Positions 27,168-37,862 of a stretch of DNA of 64,000 bases are shown here, piece by piece (positions within the stretch are counted from its first letter, which is position 1; each line of letters opens with the position of its first letter). The stretch spans positions 1,272,412-1,336,411 of the forward strand of contig NZ_JAIOTY010000001.1 in NCBI RefSeq assembly GCF_019931275.1. The letters are read 5' to 3'. A program made the translations under genes and the position numbers. This DNA is from Nitratidesulfovibrio sp. SRB-5 (GTDB lineage Bacteria; Desulfobacterota; Desulfovibrionia; Desulfovibrionales; Desulfovibrionaceae). The notes under the pieces were generated by a model. The model ran no database searches. It saw nothing but the letters and a program-made list of their open reading frames with translations, and was not told the DNA's origin.

Positions 27168-28412
27168 ATGTTCCGCCCGCGTGGTTGCATGATGTTCCCC
27201 CTGCGTCCGCTCCGTATGTTGCGATTCCGCCTGCCTTTGCTCCGCCTCTGTCTGGGATGCGTGTTCCTGTGCGCGCTGCTGTCCGCTCCCGCCATGCCCT
27301 TCGCCCGTGCGGCGGCCCCCGCCGTCGGCGCTGCCTCCGGTTGTGCCGCCCCAGCCGCTGCCGTCCCGACCGACCCGGCTTTCGGCTGCGCAGCCGTGAT
27401 CCGGGTGGGCGCCTGGAACATCGAATGGCTGGGCACGCCCGACCGGCGCACCGTGGGCGGACTGCAAACAGCGGACGACATCGCCGCCGCCATCGGGGCC
27501 AGCGGCGTGCACCTGTTGGCGCTGGAAGAAGCGGCAGTGACCGACGGCGGCGCAGACATGCGCAACGCCGTGCTGGATGGCGCCTTTGCCCGGCTCAACG
27601 CGGGGGGCGCGCAGTGGTCGTACCTGCTGTTTCCGGCGCGGGTGCCGCCGCATTCCAGGCCCACGGTGCGTACCTCCACGCAGTGCGTGGGCGTGGCTTG
27701 GGACGGTCGGACATTGCGGTTGAAGCGCCCCCCGCAGGCCATCACGGCCACGGTGGATCTGGCGGCGGAAAAGGATCTGGACCAGCGCATGCGCCAGGCG
27801 GCGGGACCGGATCAGGGCATGAAGCTGCTGGCCCGCTGGCCGCACCTGACCGTATTCGACGCCGGACCGGGCACCCGCGAGTTCGGCGTGGTGGTGCTGC
27901 ACCTGAAGGCCAGCAAGGGCGTCACCTCGCTGCCCATGCAGGCCCGCGCCATGGAAGGCGACCTGCTGCTGCCCGGCCTGCGGAAGCTGGCGGCCAGCGA
28001 TGGCCTGCGCGACGTGCTGGTGCTGGGCGACCTGAACACCCGGGATCACACCGAACCGGCATTGCAGGCGCTGGCGGGCGAGGGCTTCATCGACTGCAAC
28101 CCCGGCGACCTGCCGACCTTCTTCGGTCCGCACGGCAAGACGCGCAAGCCGTACGACCGCATCCTGCTGCGCGGCGACGGAGACGCCTTCGCCGCCGCAT
28201 GTGCCGATGCTGCGGGTGCGCTGGGTCAGGCGGGTCCGGTGGGTCAGGCGGGCGCGGACAGGGCAGGCGGCAGCCCCGGACTGCCGGGTTTTTCCGTGCT
28301 GCAACCCGCCGACCTCGAGGCCGGGCTGACCCATGCCGAATACGTGCGGCGCTTTTCGGACCATGCCCTTGTGCGGGCATCCATCTGCGTGGGCAGGGCG
28401 GCGGGGAAGTAG
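27168..28412 (+). CDS. Secreted endonuclease/exonuclease/phosphatase-fold protein
   Basis: 414 residues. A long basic N-region and hydrophobic core (to about residue 49) form an export signal. The mature part carries EEP-fold motifs: GAWNIEWLG, LALEE, VLGDLNTRD and the final SDHALV. These residues bind Mg and hydrolyse phosphodiester or phosphomonoester bonds. AGGAGG precedes the start. A Gly/Ala/Gln-rich insert near 345-370 looks like repeat expansion. A role as periplasmic nuclease or phosphatase is likely; the substrate is unknown. Confidence 0.8.
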   Translation: MFRPRGCMMFPLRPLRMLRFRLPLLRLCLGCVFLCALLSAPAMPFARAAAPAVGAASGCAAPAAAVPTDPAFGCAAVIRVGAWNIEWLGTPDRRTVGGLQTADDIAAAIGASGVHLLALEEAAVTDGGADMRNAVLDGAFARLNAGGAQWSYLLFPARVPPHSRPTVRTSTQCVGVAWDGRTLRLKRPPQAITATVDLAAEKDLDQRMRQAAGPDQGMKLLARWPHLTVFDAGPGTREFGVVVLHLKASKGVTSLPMQARAMEGDLLLPGLRKLAASDGLRDVLVLGDLNTRDHTEPALQALAGEGFIDCNPGDLPTFFGPHGKTRKPYDRILLRGDGDAFAAACADAAGALGQAGPVGQAGADRAGGSPGLPGFSVLQPADLEAGLTHAEYVRRFSDHALVRASICVGRAAGK

Positions 28413-28679
28413 ATCGCGATCCGGCCCGTGCCGCGCTCGTGGCAAGCCTGTCTTCGTGGCAAGCCTTCCTCCGCTCCATGGTGTTCACGACACCATACGC
28501 TCTGCACCGCGCACCTTCTCCGACCCGTCCTGCCGGATCGTCCCTCCCGCGTCTTCTCCGGTCCGTTATCCATCCTCCCGGCCCACGCCGGGCCGCATTC
28601 TTTACAAGCGGCGGGCTTTGAGGCTAGGAAACCCTTTTCCGCATCACGTCTCGCAGTGCCGCAACACAAGGATGGAGCC

Positions 28680-29582
28680 ATGCCCAGACATTTCACGCGA
28701 ATCAGGGACCTCGGCTACGAGGGCGCCTGGAAGCTGCTGCAACGCGCCAAGGAAATGAAGGACACCGCCCACCGGGGCAAGATCATGGAAGGCAAGACCG
28801 CCATCCTCATCTTCGAAAAGGCGTCCACCCGCACGCGCGTGTCGTTCGAGATGGCGGTGCGCCACCTTGGCGGCTCCACCATCTTCATGACCCCGGCGGA
28901 AAGCCAGCTGGGCCGCTCCGAACCCCTGCGCGACACCGCCCGCGTGCTTTCGCGCTATGCGGACTGCATGGTGGTGCGCACCTTCGGGCAGTCGAAGATC
29001 ACCGAACTGGTCGAATACGGCTCCATCCCGGTCATCAACGCCCTGACGGACGAAGGGCACCCCTGCCAGATCATGGGCGACGTGCTGACCATGTACGAGC
29101 GCACCCCCGACCTGTCCACGGTGCGCGTGGCCTGGGTGGGTGACGGCAACAACATGGCCAATTCGTGGATCGAGGCAGCCGTCTACTTTCCGTTCGAGCT
29201 GTTCATGGCCTTCCCCGAAGGCTACGAGCCCGACCGCGACCTGCTGGGCTACGCCCTGAACGCCGGGGCCAAGATATTCCTGACGCACGACCCGCGCATG
29301 GCGGTAGAGGGCGCGCACTACGTGAACACCGACGTGTGGGCCTCCATGGGCCAGGAAGAAGAGCAGAAGAAGCGCGAGGCCGCCTTCAAGGGCTACTGCA
29401 TCGACACCGAAATGATGGCCCTTGCCGCGCCCGACGCCAAGTTCATGCACTGCCTGCCCGCCCACCGGGGCGAGGAAGTGACCGACGAGGTCATGGAAAG
29501 CCCGGCCTCCATCATTTTCGACCAGGCAGAAAACCGCCTGCACATCCAGAAGGCCATTCTGGAATGGGCGCTTTCGGAATAA
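28680..29582 (+). CDS. argF: Ornithine carbamoyltransferase
   Basis: A 300-residue enzyme that makes citrulline from ornithine and carbamoyl phosphate in arginine synthesis. The carbamoyl-phosphate loop STRTRVSFE, the HPCQ motif and the ornithine-side HCLPAHRGEE are intact. The start at 28680 follows AAGGATGGAG. It is followed after 68 bp by argG and then argH, so the last three arginine steps are clustered. Confidence 0.95.
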   Translation: MPRHFTRIRDLGYEGAWKLLQRAKEMKDTAHRGKIMEGKTAILIFEKASTRTRVSFEMAVRHLGGSTIFMTPAESQLGRSEPLRDTARVLSRYADCMVVRTFGQSKITELVEYGSIPVINALTDEGHPCQIMGDVLTMYERTPDLSTVRVAWVGDGNNMANSWIEAAVYFPFELFMAFPEGYEPDRDLLGYALNAGAKIFLTHDPRMAVEGAHYVNTDVWASMGQEEEQKKREAAFKGYCIDTEMMALAAPDAKFMHCLPAHRGEEVTDEVMESPASIIFDQAENRLHIQKAILEWALSE

Positions 29583-29650
29583 CTCCGCGCCACGGCACAC
29601 GCCGCGCGACGCATACCGCACAACATATCGCATAACGGGGCTGAAACGAC

Positions 29651-30856
<1,206 letters not shown>

Positions 30857-30939
30857 GCGACGCCGCTAGCGAGGGGGGACACGGTCCCCACCCCGAGCCT
30901 GCACGCCCCGTAATGAAAAGTTTGGGGGGATGGGGGCCC

Positions 30940-30976
30940 GGGGGAAGGCGACCCTTTTCAAAGGGTCCCTTCCCCC
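30940..30976. repeat. Long hairpin between argG and argH
   Basis: GGGGGAAGG...GACCCTTT pairs with AAAGGGTC...CTTCCCCC around a short loop, with one bulge, about 16 paired bases. No T tract follows. It might stabilise or partly terminate the argG message; it resembles dispersed intergenic hairpins I associate with Desulfovibrio genomes. Confidence 0.55.
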
Positions 30977-31018
30977 GGTACCTCTTCCCCCTCATCTCTA
31001 AACAAGGGTCTCCCAGCA

Positions 31019-32401
31019 ATGGCCGAAAAGAAGATGTGGGGGGGGCGGTTCCGTCAGGCCACCGCCGCCCTGGTCGAGGAATACACCCAGTCCGTGTCGT
31101 TCGACCGCGCCCTGTACGCGCAGGACATCGCGGGTTCCAAGGCGCATGCGCGCATGCTGGCGAAGCAGGGCGTGCTGACGGCGGACGAGGCCGCACGCAT
31201 CGTCGAAGGTCTGGACATGGTGCTGGCCGAGATAGAGGGCGGCACCTTTGTCTGGCGGCGCGAGCTGGAAGACGTGCACATGAACATCGAAAGCCGCCTC
31301 ACCGAACTGGTGGGCGACGTGGGCAAGAAGCTGCACACGGGCCGCAGCCGCAACGACCAGGTGGCGCTGGACTTCCGCCTGTTCGTGTCCGACCGCATCC
31401 GCGCCTGGCGCGGCCTTGCGCGCGACCTGGTGGCCGTGCTGGCCGAGCGCGCGGGCGAGCACGCCAACACGCTGCTGCCCGGCTGCACCCACATGCAGCC
31501 CGCCCAACCGGTAAGCCTTGGCCACCACCTGCTGGCCTATGCATGGATGCTGCGCCGCGACGCCGAACGCCTGGCCGACTGCGACCGCCGGACGCGCGTG
31601 TGCCCGCTGGGCGCGGCGGCGCTGGCGGGCACCACCTACCCGCTGGACCCGGCGTACGTGGCCGAGCAGCTGGACATGTACGGCACCTTCCGCAACAGCA
31701 TGGACGCCGTGTCCGATCGTGACTTCGTGCTCGAATCGCTGTTCTGCGGGGCCACCATCATGGCCCACCTGTCGCGGCTGTGCGAAGAAATCATCATCTG
31801 GGCCAACCCGGCCTTCGGCTTCGTGCGGCTGCCCGACGCCTACGCCACGGGCTCGTCCATCATGCCCCAGAAGAAGAACCCCGACGTGGCCGAGATCATG
31901 CGCGGCAAGACGGGCCGCGTGTACGGCGCGCTGACCGCCATGCTGACCACGGTGAAGGGTCTGCCCATGACCTACAACCGCGACATGCAGGAGGACAAGG
32001 AACCGTTCCTCGACTGCGATCGCACCGTGTCGGCGTCGCTGGAGATCATGGCGGGCATGCTGCGCGAATTGGGCTTCAACGAAGGACGCATGCGCGCAGC
32101 CCTGCGTGCGGGCTTTCTGAACGCCACAGAACTTGCCGACTATCTGGTGGGCAAGGGCATACCCTTCCGCGAGGCGCACCACCTGACCGGGGCCGCCGTG
32201 GCCCTGGCGGAAGAGCGGTCCATCACGCTGGAAGAACTTCCTCTGGCCGACCTGCAAGGCATCTGCGACCGCGTTGGTGACGACGTCTACGCCGTGCTGG
32301 ACCCGGCTGCTGCGGTGGCCCGGCGCGAGATGCCCGGCGGCACCGGGCCCGCGTCCGTGGCGGCGCAACTGGCGGAGCTGTCCGGCTGGCTGGAAGAGTA
32401 A
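31019..32401 (+). CDS. argH: Argininosuccinate lyase
   Basis: A 460-residue tetrameric lyase that splits argininosuccinate into arginine and fumarate. It has [15 protein letters not shown] and the family signature [11 protein letters not shown]. The start at 31019 ([11 protein letters not shown]) matches the usual N-terminus. It is separated from argG by a 162-bp spacer with a large hairpin. Confidence 0.96.
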   Translation: MAEKKMWGGRFRQATAALVEEYTQSVSFDRALYAQDIAGSKAHARMLAKQGVLTADEAARIVEGLDMVLAEIEGGTFVWRRELEDVHMNIESRLTELVGDVGKKLHTGRSRNDQVALDFRLFVSDRIRAWRGLARDLVAVLAERAGEHANTLLPGCTHMQPAQPVSLGHHLLAYAWMLRRDAERLADCDRRTRVCPLGAAALAGTTYPLDPAYVAEQLDMYGTFRNSMDAVSDRDFVLESLFCGATIMAHLSRLCEEIIIWANPAFGFVRLPDAYATGSSIMPQKKNPDVAEIMRGKTGRVYGALTAMLTTVKGLPMTYNRDMQEDKEPFLDCDRTVSASLEIMAGMLRELGFNEGRMRAALRAGFLNATELADYLVGKGIPFREAHHLTGAAVALAEERSITLEELPLADLQGICDRVGDDVYAVLDPAAAVARREMPGGTGPASVAAQLAELSGWLEE

Positions 32402-32660
32402 CGCCACGCCGTGGCCCTTTCGGCCTCTGCCGTCGTCAGAACGAGTTTTTGTTCCTGGCGAATGCAGCAGGGCATGTTCCCTCCGCAAAAGACCATTCTT
32501 CCCTGGCAGTGGGAATCCTCATGGCGCGAAGAGGCCCTGAGGCCGCCCGGACCAGATTGCCGATAACCCGTCCGAAAGCGGGCCGCCTTCCCACAGGGGG
32601 GGCGGCCCGACGCAAATGCTCCGCCTGGCCTGCGCCACGGCGGAGCGCACAAGGAATCCG

Positions 32661-33290
32661 ATGCAACGCAACAAGAAGCTCATTCCCGCCCTGCTGCTGG
32701 CCGTGCTGTTCAGTTGGGCGCTGTACAACCTGCTTTCCGTCTCCGGCCTGCTGCCCGGCACCGGCCAGGTGATGGAGCAGGGGGACGACGGAGCGGCCCT
32801 GCTGCCCGCCGAACTCGTGGCCGAGGTAACGTCCCTGAACACGGCGGACGAGACGGCGTCGGACAACGAATGGATGGCCATGGTCACCCAGGCCGCCAGC
32901 GGCAGGTACTACAAGGACGCACGCGACCAGTCGCTGACCCTGGCCGCCTCGCGCGCGCTGGAGGCGGGCAAGTTTGCCGTGGCCATCACCGCCGCCGAAG
33001 TGATGTACCACCCCGAACCGCGCGAGGACGTGTTGCAGGCGGTGGTGCGCGAGGCAGCCAAAACCCGCGCCACCATCAAGTATTCCGTGCGCGCGGCGCG
33101 CAACCTGTCGAAGCTTGAGCAGCGGCGCGCGGCCTACGCCCATATCGTGACCGCCTGGGCGGAACTGGCCAGGGGCGGGCAGCCCCGGATCGCCGATGGC
33201 GCGGATCCCGAAACCGGCAACGCGCCAGCCGTGCCAGCCGCGCCCGGTGCCGCCGAACTGACAATCGGCCCCGCCGGAGTGGGACAGTAG
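32661..33290 (+). CDS. Membrane-anchored protein of unknown function
   Basis: 209 residues. A basic start (MQRNKK) and one hydrophobic segment (about 8-26) suggest an N-terminal anchor with the rest in the periplasm. The remainder is helical (residues 60-170), with an Ala/Pro/Gly-rich tail. The start at 32661 is chosen for AAGGA upstream and the topology. I do not recognise a family. It stands alone between argH and the RRM gene. Confidence 0.6.
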   Translation: MQRNKKLIPALLLAVLFSWALYNLLSVSGLLPGTGQVMEQGDDGAALLPAELVAEVTSLNTADETASDNEWMAMVTQAASGRYYKDARDQSLTLAASRALEAGKFAVAITAAEVMYHPEPREDVLQAVVREAAKTRATIKYSVRAARNLSKLEQRRAAYAHIVTAWAELARGGQPRIADGADPETGNAPAVPAAPGAAELTIGPAGVGQ

Positions 33291-33568
33291 CGCAGTCTTT
33301 TGATGGGGCTGCGGATATAGAATTGGGGTAGCGGGGCCATGGACAAGCGTTTTCAGGCGGAATTGCGACAGATTCTACTTGACCGCTCGAAAAACTCCGA
33401 CTAATTCTCCAATCATGTCGGTCGATGCTCCGGGTGTGCCGTGCGTCGGGATCGGCATGGGCTTGTGGCAAGAGTTTCGGCGAGTCGATAGGCATCCCAC
33501 CTACAGAGTTTCTGCCCGATCTTTCGCACGAGCGAACCCCCTCATTTTCCCTGCAAGGAGTTTTCCTG

Positions 33569-33835
33569 ATGTCCAAGTCTCTGTATGTGGGCAACCTGCC
33601 TTTCTCCGCCTCTGAAGACGAAATCCGCGACCTGTTCTCCCAGCACGGCCAGGTGCTCAGCGTGAAGCTGATCTCCGACCGTGAAACCGGCCGTCCCCGC
33701 GGTTTCGGCTTCGTCGAAATGGAAGCCGCCGACGCCAACAGCGCCGTGGAAGCCCTGAACGGCTACTCCTTCGGTGGCCGCGCCCTGAAGGTCAACGAAG
33801 CCCAGCCCCGCGCTCCCCGTCCGCCCCGCTGGTAG
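33569..33835 (+). CDS. RRM-type RNA-binding protein
   Basis: An 88-residue single RNA-recognition-motif protein with RNP2 LYVGNL and RNP1 RGFGFVEM, ending in an Arg/Pro-rich tail. It binds single-stranded RNA; bacterial members are often cold- or stress-responsive. AAGGAG precedes the start. TTGACC (33379-33384), 17 bp, TAATTC is a weak promoter candidate, leaving a leader of about 160 nt. A strong terminator follows. Confidence 0.92.
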   Translation: MSKSLYVGNLPFSASEDEIRDLFSQHGQVLSVKLISDRETGRPRGFGFVEMEAADANSAVEALNGYSFGGRALKVNEAQPRAPRPPRW

Positions 33836-33910
33836 TTTCGGCGCGGCAGCGCCAGCCGTGAGCGCCCCGTGCGCCACGTGCCGGTGACCACGCGGATACG
33901 CAGCAATTAC

Positions 33911-33952
33911 AAGGCCCGCCTGCCGGATGTCCGGTCAGGCGGGCCTTTTATT
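33911..33952 (+). terminator. Terminator of RRM gene
   Basis: A 12-bp stem (AAGGCCCGCCTG / CAGGCGGGCCTT) encloses an inner CCGG...CCGG hairpin and is followed by TTTATTTT. The A-rich 5' flank also lets it act from the minus side. Confidence 0.88.
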
Positions 33953-34064
33953 TTGCATGCGGAGCGTTGCGTTGGTTCGGGCTGCCGCAAGAATGGAAAT
34001 GGAAAAGGTGCGCGGCCCCGCCTCGCATGCATGGGGGGGACAGGCATGCCGTGGCGGGAGGGGG

Positions 34065-34859
34065 TCAACGGGGTTGCACCGTTCCGGAATCCATAATGCG
34101 TTGCAGGGTTCCGTCCTCGTGCATCCGCCCGATTTCGGCATCGATTTCAGCCAGGCGTCCGGCCAGTGGCGAACTGCGGGAAAAGGCCATGTACAGCGGG
34201 TAGCTGCGCACCGGGCGTTCCGCCTTGCCCACTGCGGAGCGCAGATGCTGCTGGCTGTTAAGGTAGGATTCGGCAACCAGGTCGTTGCTCAGGCACAGGT
34301 CCACGCGGCCGCTGCGCAACTTGGCGAAGTTGCTTTCGTCCGACGGGGAATATTCCACGGCCAGGTCCAGCCGTTGCACGGCGGCCAGGAATTCCGGTGA
34401 ATACGTGTATCCCTGCACCAGGCCGATGCGGTAGGGGCGCAAGTCTTCGTAATGTTGCCAGGCAAAACCGTCATGGGTGGGGCTGGCGTAGTAGAAGGAC
34501 TGGTGCGCCTCGGCCACCGGCACGGAAAACGCCATGGTCGCATCGCGTTCGGGGGCGTGGGCCAGCAAGCTCACCCCATCGGCAGCGCCGTCCTCTGTCA
34601 TGCGCAACACGCGGTTCCAGGGCAGCAATCGCTGCCGTACGGGAAGGGACAGCCTACGGAACAGTTCTTCGGCAAGGGTGGTGGCCGTGCCGCCCACGCT
34701 GCCGTCGGCGAGTTCCATGGCGTAGGGCGGGTACACGGTGTTCACCATCAGGTAGGCACCGTCGCGGGTGTCGTCGGCGGGTGATGCGGCGCCGTCGCTT
34801 GTCAGCGCGGTGGAGGGGGAGGGCACGGACAGTACGGTCAGCGTGAACAGGACTGTCAT
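34065..34859 (-). CDS. Periplasmic solute-binding protein (SBP family 3-like)
   Basis: 264 residues from Met 34859, where a hydrophobic signal-like segment begins (MTVLFTLTVLSVPS); the frame is open further upstream to 35036 and 35108, so the start is uncertain. The body has VNTVYPPYAMELADGSVGG, WNRVLRMTEDG and LRSGRVDLCLSNDLVAESYL, as in amino-acid-type binding proteins. There is no permease nearby, so it may be an orphan sensor or binder. Short Arg/Ala/Val repeats precede the signal. Confidence 0.7.
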   Translation of the reverse strand: MTVLFTLTVLSVPSPSTALTSDGAASPADDTRDGAYLMVNTVYPPYAMELADGSVGGTATTLAEELFRRLSLPVRQRLLPWNRVLRMTEDGAADGVSLLAHAPERDATMAFSVPVAEAHQSFYYASPTHDGFAWQHYEDLRPYRIGLVQGYTYSPEFLAAVQRLDLAVEYSPSDESNFAKLRSGRVDLCLSNDLVAESYLNSQQHLRSAVGKAERPVRSYPLYMAFSRSSPLAGRLAEIDAEIGRMHEDGTLQRIMDSGTVQPR

Positions 34860-35327
34860 GACTGTCCTGACGGCCCTGACTGCCCTGACTGGCAGAGCTG
34901 GCAGGATTGGCGGGACAGTCGGGAAGCGCAGGCCCGCCAGTACGCCGTGTATGGAATGGGCAAGCCCGTATGGCAAGGCGCATCCGGGGCGGGGGCGCCA
35001 TGACTGGCGGCGGAAAAGTGCTGGGGATGATGACATGGCGGGCCTGTTGGTGAACTGTGCGGTATATTCGGGCCGGTCGGACGTCCGGGCTGACAAGGGG
35101 CGCGCCACCTGCGGTATCGGCGGGCCGATGGCGCCACTGGCGGCGTGTCATAGCAGAAGCGTCGCAAATGACAATGCCCTCCCCTGGCGCGGGTTTTCGC
35201 GCGTGCTGCCTTGGTGGGAGGGCTGTGTAAGGCGTTGCGGATATGGAAGATGGTGTTTTTCTATAATGCCGGTCCGCCGCTGTGCCGGGTGCACGAGCCG
35301 GTCAGGGTATCCGGCGCGCGGGCAATG

Positions 35328-35352
35328 AAAAGGGCCCCGGAAAAGGGGCCTT
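35328..35352. terminator. Possible bidirectional hairpin terminator
   Basis: AAGGGCCCC / GGGGCCTT with a GGAAAA loop, A-rich on one side. It lies just before the islet boundary at 35360. No gene is seen in 34860-35359 beyond possible N-terminal extension of the binding protein. Confidence 0.45.
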
Positions 35353-35359
35353 GGGCTCG

Positions 35360-35375
35360 TGGCGGAAGCGTGTAG
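35360..35375. repeat. Putative attachment site, copy of tRNA-Sec 3' end
   Basis: A 15/16 match to the last 16 bases (plus-strand reading) of the tRNA-Sec gene at 37863-37878, in the same orientation. Confidence 0.55.
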
Positions 35376-35381
35376 AACACG

Positions 35382-35603
35382 CTAGTGGCCTGAGCTTTGC
35401 CTGGCGATGTCGGAAGGTTGTCGGCCTGCGACTGTCAATTCCATGCGAATCCATTCAGAAGGGCCGTAGAAACGGGTCGCGCCTCTGGCCTTCCAGAGGT
35501 CGGTCAGGTTCACGAACTTGTCGTCGGTGCAGCGGATGCCGAAGCCATTGAACACGAGGGCGGGGTGCAGGTGGCATGGTTCACCAATGTGCCACGCGAC
35601 CAA
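35382..35603 (-). pseudogene. KilA-N-like phage protein fragment
   Basis: A 73-residue open stretch containing FNGFGIRCTDDKFVNLTDLW followed by KARG and a PSEWIRMEL segment. This resembles the KilA-N DNA-binding domain of phage antirepressors (typically NLTDMWKA...P..WL). The rest of the domain is missing. It is the kind of debris expected in a decayed prophage or islet. Confidence 0.45.
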
Positions 35604-35617
35604 GGGGAGGGAGTAGT

Positions 35618-35854
35618 TTGGACGCTGAACTAATCTGCTACTGCTTTGGCTACACGGCAGCCGACATCAAGGCAGATGTCATCCGAAACGGTAGATCGAC
35701 GATCCTTGACCGTATTGTCCACGAGAAGCAGGGTGGGACATGCCGATGTGCCGAGGCAAACCCTTCCGGCAGGTGATGCCTTGGAGATGTCCGCCGGGTC
35801 GTGGACAGTGTTCTTGGTAAGCCGGAAGCCTTCGTCGGACTGAAGAGCCGGTAA
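35618..35854 (+). CDS. Probable selenoprotein: BFD-like [2Fe-2S] protein with in-frame TGA (Sec53)
   Basis: A 78-residue product if TGA at 35774-35776 is read as selenocysteine; otherwise it stops at 52. It begins with TTG behind a strong AGGGGAGGGAG site. Cys7 and Cys9 (ICYCFGYTAADIKADV), Cys42 and Cys44 (GTCRCAEANPSGR), then Sec53-Cys54 (UCLGDV) follow the pattern of BFD-like/CopZ-N [2Fe-2S] proteins, where CC is usual. The frame after TGA stays open for 25 codons and continues the family pattern. A hairpin (35788-35794 with 35101-offset partner at 35801-35807, loop CGGGTC) starts 12 nt after TGA, meeting bacterial SECIS spacing. A tRNA-Sec gene lies 2 kb away. Function unknown, possibly metal or redox handling. 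Confidence 0.62.
35777..35807 (+). promoter_or_regulatory. SECIS-like hairpin downstream of in-frame TGA
   Basis: TGTCCGC (35788-35794) pairs with GTGGACA (35801-35807) including one G-U pair; the loop is CGGGTC, with G as its second base. The loop begins 18 nt after the TGA, inside the 16-37 nt window known for bacterial SECIS elements that bind SelB. Confidence 0.55.
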
Positions 35855-36357
35855 TCTGCCACGAGCAATGACGATGGCGACGGTCAATCCCTGCGCCGCC
35901 CTTGAGTGGGTGACGTGTGTGGAGAAGGGCCGTCGTTGCTCGTTGTTCGACGCACCGCAAGGCGGAAGGCCGGGCGAGGGCCGCCCTGCTCATGAGGATG
36001 GCCTGGGGGGGGGACTGCGCCGCGACCATCTGCGCGGCGGCTTGCCTGATCGAGAGTGGCGGGTATTCTTTCGCCGGGGGCATGGTACCTGCCGTGAAGA
36101 CCTCCACGACGAACGTCCCCAACCGATTCCGCCTGGAGATGGCCGCCCCCACGACGCTGTCGAATGTGGAGAATCGGGCGCGGTACTGCTCCATATGGTC
36201 GGCGATCTCGTCAGGGCGCAGCGGGGGGGGCGATTGTAAAAAGTTCATCGATGCTGATGTGGTAATAAAAGACAGTGGCAATGGTGTGTGCTATGGGGGG
36301 GCGGTTCGTGTTTGATTGGTGCGTTATGGTGAAAAATTATACAAGAGATGTGTATTT
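35855..36357. other. Unrecognised islet sequence without a supported gene
   Basis: Several overlapping open frames occur on both strands, the longest 200 residues on the minus strand over 35679-36281. None resembles a known family, and the longest would overlap the selenoprotein gene. It is probably degenerate mobile-element DNA. Base composition drops towards AT from about 36240. Confidence 0.4.
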
Positions 36358-37107
36358 ATGCGCGTGCAGTTCAGTGTCATCTCTCTTCTTCTTGCGCTCA
36401 GCCTTGTGATCGTGCGGGATGCCATTGCCGATGCTGACCAATATGTTGTTGGGGTGGCGTACATGCATGGTGAAGAGCGTAGAATCCCTGAATTGGAAGC
36501 CCTTGTTGGCGAGGCGTATAGGCGAGTTGGCATGAGTGTTGTGTTCAAGTACTCACCACCAATGCGAGATATTTCCCTTGCGAATGACGGTGAGATTGAT
36601 GCCAGTGCTGTGAGAACAAAGCACGCTGTGGCAAAATATGAAAATCTTCTTGTCGTTCCTGAGCCTTTGTTGCGTTCATTGTATACGATGTTTTTTGTGA
36701 ACGATAAATTTTCTGAATATAATATTGATGATTTTAAGTCATTGCGTGTTGCCTGCGTGCGTGGTGAGATAATTTCCGCTTCGATACTTGAAAGTTTTGG
36801 AATGAATCCAGTGTTTGTTCCTGGGTTGGAGCATGGAATAAAAATGCTGCAATCTGGTCGCGCGGATGCCGTGTTTACTTCAGAATCAGTTGTAAAAGGT
36901 TTTTTTAAGGATGAGTCTTCATCTGGTATGCGCAAGGGTAGGTATGGTGTTGTAGTTAAATCATATCATGTTGTTAATGTAAGGCACAAGGATTTGGTTG
37001 TTCCGCTTGCTGCTGCATTTCGAGAAATGATTAGAGATGGCACCGCACGGCAACTGTTAGGGTCATTCAGCGACTTCATTCCATCGTCTTATGAGCGCGA
37101 CCATTAG
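36358..37107 (+). CDS. AT-rich periplasmic solute-binding protein (SBP family 3-like)
   Basis: 249 residues with a signal peptide (MRVQFSVISLLLALSLVIVR, cleaved near residue 24). VGVAYMHGEERRIPELEALV and LESFGMNPVFVPGLEHGIKM lead to a RADAVFTSESVV segment, the normal layout of type-3 binding-like proteins. Codons are far more AT-rich than those of its neighbours (many ATA, TTT, AAT, GTT), which points to foreign origin. No transporter genes are near. It lies within the tRNA-Sec islet. Confidence 0.72.
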   Translation: MRVQFSVISLLLALSLVIVRDAIADADQYVVGVAYMHGEERRIPELEALVGEAYRRVGMSVVFKYSPPMRDISLANDGEIDASAVRTKHAVAKYENLLVVPEPLLRSLYTMFFVNDKFSEYNIDDFKSLRVACVRGEIISASILESFGMNPVFVPGLEHGIKMLQSGRADAVFTSESVVKGFFKDESSSGMRKGRYGVVVKSYHVVNVRHKDLVVPLAAAFREMIRDGTARQLLGSFSDFIPSSYERDH

Positions 37108-37216
37108 GGTTGCCCACGCGATTAGCGCAGGCTGGGCGCTCTCGCTTGCAGGATGCGAGAGTATCGAAGAGGCTGGATACTGACATGTACGCTTGCCCAT
37201 GCCCACGTGCTCACCG

Positions 37217-37440
37217 TCATCCGTGATAGATCAAGCTCCTCGTGCCAGTCGATGTGCTGGGTGACCTCCACGAACAAGGCAGCGGGAGAGCGCTTCCCTT
37301 CATGGCGCACCGCGATGTCAGTCTGATCTGCGCGACCGGTGTGGCCGGTCGGCCTTGACCGCCTCGCGGGTCGGCTTGTGCTCCTTGCAGCACGTGATCA
37401 GTGTGTGCCGGAAAGAGTGGAGGCGCAGGCCGCAATGTTC
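37217..37440 (-). pseudogene. Tyrosine recombinase (integrase) remnant
   Basis: On the minus strand, GLRLHSFRHTLITCCKEH carries the HxxRH catalytic box of phage-type integrases, followed by diverged sequence broken by stops and frame changes. The upstream stretch (37441-37825) has more short broken frames. Its position beside the tRNA-Sec gene fits an integrase that once inserted there. Confidence 0.6.
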
Positions 37441-37862
37441 ATTCCTGCTCCCTCCGAGCGGCAGGGGGCCACCACCGGGAGTCCATAAGATTGCCCGTGA
37501 AGTGCTGCGAAGCGATCTGCTTGAGGTAGACCGTTTCGGCGATCTTCCGGATGTGGCATGCCTTGGGGAAGGCCGCGCCCCGCTCGTCTTCCGGCGAGAC
37601 CGCGTAGCCCTCGCGCCGCAGCATGGCGGCGGTGGTGGAGGCGCTGCGTCTGGCCGATGGCGGCGGGGTGTTGTCGTCGTGGTCAGGTGAGCCAGAAGGC
37701 TGGACGGGGGGGCGAGACGTCGCCGCTGGAAGGGCGGGGTGATGCCGGGGCTTTGGAACGAGGCATGGCGCGGGGTCCGGTGTGTATCCCAAATGTGGAT
37801 ACAGACAAGCGGAACACCGCGCCATCGATATTTTTCAAGCCATTTCTGTGGCTTTTGATGGC

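Noticed and set aside
30940..30976. Rho-independent terminator after argG
   Set aside because: The stem is long but no T tract follows and argH continues on the same strand; kept as a hairpin only.
35679..36281. 200-residue minus-strand frame in the islet
   Set aside because: No family resemblance, and it would run antisense through the better supported selenoprotein gene.
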